NCBI GenBank assembly: GCA_023388535.1
Contig: JAEWFZ010000042.1
Coordinates: 1 to 11,687 of the forward strand
Reading direction: 5' to 3'
DNA: 11,687 nucleotides
Origin: Bacillota bacterium
GTDB lineage: Bacteria; Bacillota_I; Bacilli_A; Erysipelotrichales; Erysipelotrichaceae
Position numbers and translations under genes: made by a program. Positions 7,101-11,687 of this stretch are shown in pieces. Below the pieces are notes generated by a model that searched no databases, was not told the DNA's origin, and saw nothing but the letters and a program-made list of their open reading frames with translations. Within the stretch, counting starts at the first letter, position 1. Every line of letters begins with the position of its first letter.

Positions 7101-7223
7101 AGAAGGGATGGATGGAGCAGAAGAGATGGCTTGAATTTCAGATGACGGACTTACAGAATACACTGTAATTATCATTGCTATCATCAAACCAATTTTGGAA
7201 AAAATCTTTAGTATTTTCGTCAT
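4164..7223 (-). CDS. LPXTG-anchored surface protein with beta-helix and Cna-B-like repeats
   Basis: A 1019-residue secreted protein. Start at 7223 is chosen because AAAGGAGA lies nine bases upstream; an earlier in-frame ATG (7277) would add 18 residues before the signal peptide. Order: signal peptide about 1-32 (KILKIFSKIGLMIAMIITVY, cut near IQA); acidic Thr/Glu/Pro linker 45-92; a long Asn/Thr/Ser/Gly-rich region about 110-560 looking like a right-handed beta-helix; a Cna-B-type domain 579-662; two near-identical Cna-B-type repeats 668-765 and 770-867; a DUF11-like domain about 875-984; sortase motif LPDTG at 988-992; membrane helix; tail KRRKED. Each Cna-B unit keeps the Lys of KxW, a Glu after YT and an Asn near its end, as needed for internal isopeptide bonds. 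Complete, so likely displayed on the cell wall, plausibly as an adhesin. The ligand is unknown. Transcribed alone. Confidence 0.88.
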   Translation of the reverse strand: MTKILKIFSKIGLMIAMIITVYSVSPSSEIQAISSAPSIPSAPYKSETGPATDAENEPETELETDPATDSTTEATEDTEKSQDSEVDLEETLEMPLFPASMAPMGTGPVSLSINESPVDKYADLDSAFTVLENTPSVTSAVVEITEAGEYPSSSFSFNGFNLIIRGATGIRPEITMDDESIQFSGATLTIQNVDLSMSNDLQDYTFGIGKDESASTIVTLNDTNLRLDGKNNTTKFAIQFFSKSDNVTLNIVNQSEVFVTGYKGSNPGNAIYTESENIKTVNITDSTFISDGNRSGWIASGTGDKLLAVNVTGGVLEVINSTGNGSNGGNVNVSEGSLVTFNDNFDNGLSVNWLKVNDSTVKVGRNGANGIVARTGLWVENSEITVIENKEKLISKWTQPGGIYLNQSTDTVSTIDGQSTVSILGNSGPGLHLYQGSLIVAEGAMLTVKDNKAYDVREDGLYAKGAGVYLRSGTLVLPKSAVIYNNRAANEADDIFVAAGQTLTFHQANRDRESWVLNEEPEWDENHVIDGWYVDQVGNRWSAHVDPVYIDEFTSYGDTPINGPLSLKAAHRLLLFTEVAVEKIWVGEVGESVTIKLLANGEEIDTVDLSEDNKWKYIFNDLPSTNIDDEAIEYTVEEVKIEGYESKITGSQEDGFTVTNTYLIPMIDIVGTKTWVGGETLDPEAVFTLLANGQPARHLGEFVNNVYVPGALVDPITLGYEDTEIKFTNLPKTTLDGLDIVYTIEEETLEGFQVVKEGNDFTNLFVIEPIDLVGTKTWIGGEEFDPEAVFTLLANGQPARHLGEYEDNVYVPGALVEAVTLGFTDTEIKFSNLPKTTVDGVEIVYTMVEAPVADFETTQDGFNFINEFVGEVESDKVFKVEFEKSANKTTYTKLDEVIKYTFTLKNTGELDYINVEIYDDTLKRVVLKVDVLKPQETVTETIEYKVTQADIDRKFITNVATVTGECTDCLTDPTPIVDSVTVNYKPELPDTGDNSRMISLIGTLFILGGALVLKRRKED
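4248..4262 (-). other. Sortase recognition motif LPDTG
   Basis: Codes for LPDTG, followed by a hydrophobic stretch (MISLIGTLFILGGALVL) and a basic tail, the standard three-part cell-wall sorting signal. Confidence 0.9.
4623..4916 (-). repeat. Second copy of the Cna-B-like repeat within the surface gene
   Basis: Codes for residues 770-867. It shares long identical runs with the copy at 4929-5222, such as FTLLANGQPARHLGE and NVYVPGALV, in tandem and in frame. Confidence 0.85.
4929..5222 (-). repeat. First copy of the Cna-B-like repeat within the surface gene
   Basis: Codes for residues 668-765. The DNA match to the next copy is strong enough to allow loss or gain of repeat units by recombination. 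Confidence 0.85.
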
Positions 7224-7738
7224 ACATTCTTTCTCCTTTATAGTTTGAAAACGAAAACGATTCGTAATGTTAATCAATGATTCAGTGATGTCTAACTTTT
7301 ATTTTTTAAAAAGAAAAAACACTAATGAATCTGAAAAAACGGAGTGTAAGATTAAACAAAGAATCCCCCTTTGAATCCCCCTTTCTGAGATAATTTCATA
7401 CAATTATTCATTTACATGAAACCATCATCTACATAAATGATATGAGCATTTTTATTTAAAATCTTGATACTTATAAGTTAAAAAATTTATATCATTGATA
7501 ACAACAAGCCATACCACTATTAATTGAGAAATCTTTTATTATAGATAAAGATTAATTAAATCCATTTAATAACCAAATGCCTAAAACAAAAAGACTTTGC
7601 GTAAAAACAAATTTTTGTAATATATGAACCATTATCAGTACGCTCTATATTCGAGTCGTGGTATATATCCAACTTAATATTAACACACTAGAATTCAGAA
7701 TGCACTTATTATCTATGCAAAGATAATTATTTCTTTAC
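7224..7738. other. AT-rich intergenic region upstream of the surface gene
   Basis: No gene is supported. It must hold the surface-protein promoter, but I cannot pick a convincing -35/-10 pair. A tandem 12-bp duplication, GAATCCCCCTTT, lies at 7361-7372 and 7373-7384 in otherwise AT-rich sequence. A small hairpin (ATTATCT/AGATAAT) lies just left of the IS30 element. Confidence 0.5.
7361..7384 (+). repeat. Tandem 12-bp duplication GAATCCCCCTTT
   Basis: Two exact adjacent copies, about 140 bases upstream of the surface-protein start codon. A C-run plus duplication could vary by slippage and change spacing in the promoter region; that effect is speculative. Confidence 0.6.
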
Positions 7739-7749
7739 TTGTAAAAGTA

Positions 7750-7798
7750 GATTAGACACACATGTCTAGTTTAGCCTTACAAATCAAAATGTCTAATC
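7750..7798. repeat. Perfect 9-bp inverted repeat within the IS30 left end
   Basis: GATTAGACA (7750-7758) and TGTCTAATC (7790-7798) are exact complements 31 bases apart, and AGACA/TGTCT also pair locally at 7754-7767. Overlap with the IS end suggests extra transposase-binding or promoter-control sites. Confidence 0.5.
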
Positions 7799-7854
7799 AA
7801 CTTAGATAACATCATTTATAATAAAGGGGATGCTCGTGGATAGAAAGGACATTT

Positions 7855-9144
7855 ATGAAAAAGCATCTAACTCTTGAAGAACGAAGAGACATTTACCACG
7901 GATTACGAGATCGTTTTTCTTTACGAAAAATAGCAAGTTGCTTAGGTCGTCATCCCTCTACAGTGAGTAATGAATTCAAGAAACACCGTCAATTCAAACA
8001 AGTTGGTTCCTATGGAAAAAGTTATAACCCCTGTTTAAACAGAAAGATTTGTCTTAGAAAAGGAGTGTGCCAAGGTCAAGGATGTCAATCTAATGTCTGT
8101 AGTAGACGGTGTCAAAAATGTTATCTTTTCTGCGAATCATTTGTTGAGGAAAAATGTGACTTTCTTAGTAAACCACCTTATGTTTGTGATGGATGTACTA
8201 AATCTCATAATTGTGCACTAGAAAAGGTGTATTACATTCCCATTCAAGCACATGAAGAGGCGAAACATGATTGGAGAGAAAGTCGTTGTGGGTTCTCTTA
8301 CTCACCAGAAGAAATAAATCGAATTGATGAGATTATTTCCCCATTGTTGAAAAAGGGTCAGTCAATTAATCATATCCTTCTCAATCATCAAGATGAAATC
8401 ATGATATCTTCAAAAAGTGTTTACTCAATCCTACACGCTGGTTTATTGAGTGCTAGAGCCCTTGATGCACCAAGAATTGTAAGATTTCGACCTAGACCGA
8501 AAAAGAAGAAACTTAAGTTGGATAAAACATGTCGAATAGGTAGAACCTATGAAAACTATCTAGAAGATAGATTGGATCATGCACATTTTAGTTTAGTTGA
8601 AATGGATACATTAGAAGGAAAAAGAGGTGGAAAGGTCTTATTGACCATTATCTTAAATGACTTTGATCTCCTACTCGCTTTTATTCGTGATGCGAATACT
8701 GCTACTTCTGTACATTCTGCTTTTGACAACTTGAAAGAGTCTTTAGGCCTATCTCTTTATTGTCAACTCTTTTCAATCATTCTGACTGACAACGGATCAG
8801 AGTTTTCCAACCCAACAAGAATTGAAATCAACTCGGATGAAGAGGGTCAATCTAAAATCTATTATTGTGATCCCGGGATGCCTCAACAGAAACCACACAT
8901 TGAAAATATCCACACACTGATTAGACGGATTCTTCCCAAGGGAACCAGTTTTAATCACTTAACTCAAGAAGATATTAGTCTGATGACTTCTTACATTAAC
9001 TCTTATAAAAGAGAAAAGCTAAATAACTTGTCTCCACTCAAACTATTTAGCTTAGTTTACCCAACCGAAATCATACAAGCATTTGGTTTAACTGAAATTA
9101 AACCGGATGATATTGATTTAGCACCTTCTTTACTACTTAAATAG
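7855..9144 (+). CDS. IS30-family transposase
   Basis: A 429-residue DDE transposase. Residues 1-45 form the IS30-type HTH (LTLEERRDIYHGL, SLRKIASCLGRHPSTVSNEF) that binds the IS ends. A cysteine-rich segment follows (about 60-120, including CYLFC and PPYVCDGCTKSHNC), probably zinc binding, as in one IS30 subgroup. The catalytic domain has Asp in VEMDTLEG (251), Asp in ILTDNGSEF (312) and Glu in PHIEN (350), followed by LPKGTSFNHLT, the family signature. AAAGGA lies five bases before the ATG. The triad is complete and the frame unbroken, so it may be active. The usual N-H-E after the catalytic Glu reads N-I-H-T here, a minor divergence. Confidence 0.9.
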   Translation: MKKHLTLEERRDIYHGLRDRFSLRKIASCLGRHPSTVSNEFKKHRQFKQVGSYGKSYNPCLNRKICLRKGVCQGQGCQSNVCSRRCQKCYLFCESFVEEKCDFLSKPPYVCDGCTKSHNCALEKVYYIPIQAHEEAKHDWRESRCGFSYSPEEINRIDEIISPLLKKGQSINHILLNHQDEIMISSKSVYSILHAGLLSARALDAPRIVRFRPRPKKKKLKLDKTCRIGRTYENYLEDRLDHAHFSLVEMDTLEGKRGGKVLLTIILNDFDLLLAFIRDANTATSVHSAFDNLKESLGLSLYCQLFSIILTDNGSEFSNPTRIEINSDEEGQSKIYYCDPGMPQQKPHIENIHTLIRRILPKGTSFNHLTQEDISLMTSYINSYKREKLNNLSPLKLFSLVYPTEIIQAFGLTEIKPDDIDLAPSLLLK

Positions 9145-9360
9145 TAAGATAAATTCATCCACTAGCATCCCTTTCATTCAAGTAACCAACTCGTCTAATT
9201 TACATTAACAAATTTCAACAAGAGTTAGCCGAGTTCTTATCAGTGACGAACTTTTAAATGATTTCGCTTTTCCCATTTCAATATTACCATAGAGTTAAAG
9301 ACTTTGAATCATCAAGTTTCGACATATTGGATTGAGTGATGTTGCATTTTTTAGAAAAAT

Positions 9361-9423
9361 AGATTGAATCAAGAGGTTCTAGAGTGTTAAAACAAAGCCT
9401 CACCTGACCTCTTGATTCAATCT
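9361..9423. repeat. Perfect 17-bp inverted repeat with 29-base loop
   Basis: AGATTGAATCAAGAGGT (9361-9377) and its exact complement ACCTCTTGATTCAATCT (9407-9423). On the minus strand the second arm is followed by ATTTTTC, so a weak terminator is possible, but the loop is long. A transposon-like end pair or a structured RNA are alternatives. Confidence 0.75.
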
Positions 9424-9490
9424 GTAAAAAACTATAGATCACTTAACGAAACTAACTTAAAGTATTTCATCAAATTTAAAGTAATCCAAA

Positions 9491-9544
9491 TATCTATTCT
9501 ACTTAGAAAATATCTATTCTACTTAGAAAATATCTATTCAACTT
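9491..9544 (+). repeat. 20-bp tandem direct repeat, about 2.7 copies
   Basis: TATCTATTCTACTTAGAAAA at 9491-9510 and 9511-9530 exactly, then a partial copy from 9531 (TATCTATTCAACTT). AAA also precedes the first copy. Iteron-like in size and contiguity, but no replication gene is nearby. Confidence 0.85.
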
Positions 9545-9631
9545 TTACAAGTTACCGATAAGTGAAGAGTGGAGTTAGAAAAATATACTCTTAGACACTA
9601 GAGATTGATACTATATTTATTCTATCCATCA

Positions 9632-9675
9632 TGTCAACTCACCATTATTTTGCCAACCATTTTATCAACTCACCA
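9632..9675. repeat. TCAACTCACCA repeat pair, possible IS21-type end
   Basis: TGTCAACTCACCA starts at 9632 and TCAACTCACCA recurs at 9665-9675, 31 bp from the first, with TTTTGCCAACCA between them. A TGT start with internal repeats resembles IS21-family ends, but no istA or istB reading frame is left here. Confidence 0.3.
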
Positions 9676-9835
9676 CCCCAATAAATCTTTCCATGGACAG
9701 ACTTTCAAATTCACCAATCTTGGATAACTTCCCTTAAAGTAAAAATCCGTGATTATCCTTGCGGGTTAGAACCAGACCTCAAATCGCGGAAAGCCTTTAT
9801 TTACTTATCTTATTACAGCCTTACTTATCTACCCT

Positions 9836-9862
9836 CGACATCAATACTACCGTCTCAACGTG
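9836..9862 (-). repeat. att-like copy D, rlmD/rumA 3'-end remnant
   Basis: Minus-strand CACGTTGAGACGGTAGTATT encodes HVETVVL and continues MSRVDK-stop (stop at 9821-9823). Before it comes FDSYDFLLT, similar to copy C. The MSRVDK ending is what ICE insertion at rumA is known to supply to the gene. No RlmD catalytic part is attached, so it is a junction scar. Confidence 0.72.
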
Positions 9863-9939
9863 TGTTAAGAGGAAGTCATAGCTGTCAAAGGACATCTTCC
9901 CAGTATTTTGAAGTTGAAATTTTATTGTATTCACTTTGA

Positions 9940-9982
9940 GGGAACATATCCACTGAGGGCTTTCGTATGTGGGAACATATCT
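9940..9982 (+). repeat. Paired GGGAACATATC repeats next to att copy D (possible integrase arm sites)
   Basis: GGGAACATATCC at 9940-9951 and GGGAACATATCT at 9971-9982, 31 bp apart as beside copy C, within a longer shared block TTTGAGGGAACATATCCACT. The C and D copies have the repeats on the same side of the core. Confidence 0.55.
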
Positions 9983-10040
9983 AAGTCGACTTTTAAATTT
10001 CATTTCTAAAATCCCTTAACATACATTGTAAAATCAAAGA

Positions 10041-10625
10041 GTGTTCATAGTCGTCTTTAAATGCATCTACCTTATACCCTTCAAGCTGCATAAGACTGAG
10101 GTAAACGAATCAGAAGTTGGCAATGAACTGGATAGAGAATTTAATGACCGTGATCAATTAGAAGCTATCGTGAGCGACCTTACATATGTACGTGTTGGCA
10201 ACCGTTGGCATTATATCTGCACCATCATGGACTTGTATAATCGAGAAATCATAGGTTATAGCGCCGGTCCTCATAAAAATGCACAACTAGTCTATAAAGC
10301 ATTCAGTAGTATAAAGCATGATCTCGCTCTAGTAGGTTTATTCCATACCGACAGAGGAAAAGAATTTATAAACGAACAGATTGAAGCACTCTTATCAACC
10401 TTTGATATTAAGCGCTCATTAAGTCACAAAGGGACTCCTTATGATAACGCAGTAGCTGAAGCAAACTTTAAGAGTTTAAAATTTGAATTCGTATACCAAA
10501 ATAAATTTGAAACACTAGAACAATTACAAAGAGAATTAGGTGGGCATATTTGGTGGTATAACAATGAGAGATTACACTCATCACTAGGGTACAAATCACC
10601 CGTCTCATATGCCCAATCAATGTAA
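10041..10625 (+). pseudogene. IS3-family transposase OrfB, 5'-truncated
   Basis: The frame holds the integrase core of an IS3 (IS150-like) OrfB: Asp in IVSDLTYVRVGN (46), Asp in FHTDRGKEF (104) and Glu in YDNAVAEANFKSLKFE (140), with the canonical 35 residues between the last two. It ends NERLHSSLGYKSPVSYAQSM, the usual C-terminus. Homology begins only around HKTEVNESEVGNELDREF (near 10083). The upstream part of OrfB, including its HTH_21 region, and all of OrfA are missing, and the first 15 residues look like unrelated sequence. A complete catalytic triad therefore survives in a protein that cannot be made in normal form. The right IS end follows at 10636. The left end was lost, probably in the event that joined it to att copy D. 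Confidence 0.82.
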
Positions 10626-10635
10626 CTATAAAAAT

Positions 10636-10655
10636 TGTCCGTTAAAGTGTTGACA
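10636..10655 (-). repeat. Right terminal inverted repeat of the IS3 element
   Basis: On the minus strand TGTCAACACTTTAACGGACA starts at 10655 with the TGT expected of IS3-family ends, eleven bases after the transposase stop codon. I find no matching left end in the window. Confidence 0.6.
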
Positions 10656-10687
10656 TTCCAAAAATTTACTATTTATTCTAACTAATC

Positions 10688-11551
10688 CTAGTAATAATCA
10701 TTTCCTACATATTTTTCATACATATCATTGACATACCCTATTACTTTTTTATCATACTCTGGATAATCAAACCCCAGTAGTTCTGCTACCTCTTTGGACA
10801 CTTCCCTGAACAATTGGTGACCTATAAATAATGACTTCCAAACATTTTCATAGGAATCCATACGATATGTAGATAGCAATCTATTCCATAAATCTTCTGG
10901 TATATACTTATCTAAAAATTTATAATTCTTGCCGACACTCAATGTAAATCCTGTTTCTATTCCGACCTTCCATGACATCATTCTAAGTAGTTCAAACCGT
11001 AGAATCTGGTTCAGATGATCGATTGCAAACAGTATCTCTTTGCGGCACAATCCTTTAACAACATAAGGTGTTACATTCCAAAATTCATTGCAGCAATCGT
11101 CATACTCCCGTGCACTTGGCTTTCTTACATGATAATCTATATCAGTCGGAACTATGTCTCTTTTAATTCTACAATCTTTATCAATCAGAACCTTTATCAA
11201 TTTATCACCATTTAAATAATCATCCAAATCTTCTAGCGACAATAATGTAAGATCAATTTTATTATAATCATCAAAAAGCATAAGATATGAATACCCTTTT
11301 TCTTCAGGTGGAAAAAGCTCCATATTCTCTGGCTTTTGCATCATTATAATATTACCAAATTGATTAAGCCAGTCATCATTAGATGTAAACAATTCCATAT
11401 CCCTAACAAAATACGTAATATCATAATCCTGGAATTCATCTTTAGGTATATTAATGTTTGTACGAGACCCTTCGATAGTAACAATTCTAATACGATCGTC
11501 CTGTTTTGCTATGGAAAGTATTATATTCATCATTTCCTGTTCTTTTCTCAT
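10688..11551 (-). CDS. ant(6): Aminoglycoside 6-nucleotidyltransferase, ANT(6) family (streptomycin resistance)
   Basis: A 287-residue cytoplasmic enzyme that adenylylates streptomycin at position 6. It has the nucleotidyltransferase signature IEGSRTNINIPKDEF followed by DYDITYF, with metal-binding Asp 42 and 44, and a third Asp in NKIDLTLL (100). Family blocks include QKPENMELFPPEEKGYSYLM, DDCCNEFWNVTPYVVKGLCR, KEILFAIDHLN and MSWKVGIETGF. Length fits the family (about 285-302). GAGGGG lies seven bases before the ATG. It starts 32 bases after a methyltransferase-like gene on the same strand, so it is probably co-transcribed with it. Related genes (aadE) often sit beside such a methyltransferase in resistance islands. 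From memory it seems distinct from the commonest ANT(6)-Ia and ANT(6)-Ib sequences; the exact subtype is not settled. Confidence 0.9.
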   Translation of the reverse strand: MRKEQEMMNIILSIAKQDDRIRIVTIEGSRTNINIPKDEFQDYDITYFVRDMELFTSNDDWLNQFGNIIMMQKPENMELFPPEEKGYSYLMLFDDYNKIDLTLLSLEDLDDYLNGDKLIKVLIDKDCRIKRDIVPTDIDYHVRKPSAREYDDCCNEFWNVTPYVVKGLCRKEILFAIDHLNQILRFELLRMMSWKVGIETGFTLSVGKNYKFLDKYIPEDLWNRLLSTYRMDSYENVWKSLFIGHQLFREVSKEVAELLGFDYPEYDKKVIGYVNDMYEKYVGNDYY

Positions 11552-11583
11552 TTACATACCCCTCGTTTATTTTTTCTATATTA

Positions 11584-11687
11584 TTACATCTTCTTTTTTG
11601 CCGATACAATCAGCATCATTGGGCGTCGCATTTCATCCGCCATCCCCGGAATATCCATCATGTTCTCTGGCGGCTGTGGCTCCACAA
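11584..11687 (-). CDS. C-terminal end of a probable class I SAM-dependent methyltransferase, partial
   Basis: The last 33 codons of a gene entering from the right edge: the frame reads EPQPPENMMDIPGMADEM, RRPMMLIVSAKKKM, then TAA at 11584-11586. The MADEMRRPMMLIVSA ending is one I associate with the methyltransferase gene found directly upstream of aadE-type genes. Codons such as CGC and GCC make it less AT-rich than ant(6). Only the tail is visible, so catalytic motifs cannot be checked. It probably forms a two-gene operon with ant(6). Confidence 0.5.
   Translation of the reverse strand, partial: VEPQPPENMMDIPGMADEMRRPMMLIVSAKKKM

Larger units (their letters stand above)
7739..9211 (+). mobile_element. 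IS30-family insertion sequence (about 1.47 kb)
   Basis: Bounded by imperfect inverted repeats: TTGTAAAAGTAGATTAGAC at 7739-7757 and, on the minus strand, TTGTTAATGTAAATTAGAC at 9211-9193, identical at 16 of 19 positions. They enclose one full-length transposase gene. No target duplication is obvious just outside these ends, so the exact borders may be a few bases off or the flanks may have been rearranged. Confidence 0.7.
9212..9820. other. Repeat-rich non-coding region
   Basis: I find no gene. The region holds a perfect 17-bp inverted repeat (9361-9423), a 20-bp tandem repeat (9491-9544), a pair of TCAACTCACCA repeats (9634, 9665) and a near-palindrome, TCCGTGATT with AATCGCGGA, near 9747-9790. 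Confidence 0.55.

Noticed and set aside
9491..9544. CRISPR array
   Set aside because: The 20-bp units are adjacent with no unique spacers, and no cas genes are present.
9821..10003. A 60-codon minus-strand frame containing HVETVVLMSRVDK as a gene
   Set aside because: It has no recognisable ribosome binding site or domain. The only meaningful part is the rlmD-like end, better read as an att junction.
10597..10608. CCGTCTCA as a fifth att core
   Set aside because: It lies inside the conserved SPVSYA codons of the IS3 transposase and nothing around it resembles RlmD.

Overview
The window is low-GC Gram-positive (Firmicutes) DNA. It has AGGAGG-type ribosome binding sites, an LPXTG cell-wall surface protein, Firmicute-type IS30, ISL3, IS3 and probable IS21 elements, and an ant(6) streptomycin-resistance gene. 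I cannot fix the genus; Lactobacillales or Erysipelotrichia-like hosts would fit. It is an accessory region: almost every gene is cargo, a mobile element or a remnant.

The main structure is a series of four directly repeated copies of one short sequence at about 153-179 (A), 1222-1248 (B), 2583-2609 (C) and 9836-9862 (D). On the minus strand each reads HVETVVLMS or a close variant. This matches the 3' end of rlmD/rumA (23S rRNA uracil-C5-methyltransferase), a known integration hot spot for integrative conjugative elements (ICEs). I read the four copies as attachment-site scars left by successive insertions. They cut the window into modules. Copies C and D also share a paired 12-bp repeat on the same side of the core, which looks like integrase arm sites. 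No integrase, relaxase or conjugation gene is visible, so the modules are decayed or cis-mobilizable remnants.

Layout. 1-120: probable left end of an IS21-type element leaving the window. A to B: an orphan AbiEi-type antitoxin/regulator with a clear promoter and operator but no toxin, then a 21-residue hydrophobic reading frame and a decayed RlmD C-terminal extension. B to C: a broken GNAT acetyltransferase and an intact one. C to D (about 7.25 kb): a small membrane-anchored coiled-coil protein, a damaged ISL3 transposase, a large sortase-anchored surface protein with Cna-B-like repeats, an IS30 element with recognisable inverted repeats, and a 0.6-kb repeat-rich non-coding stretch. Right of D: a 5'-truncated IS3 transposase, then ant(6) downstream of the last 33 codons of a probable methyltransferase.

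The supported genes therefore offer host-surface interaction (the LPXTG protein), antibiotic resistance (ant(6)), small-molecule acetylation (GNAT) and a remnant of a defence/TA system (AbiEi), gathered at one recombination site and then reshaped by insertion sequences.
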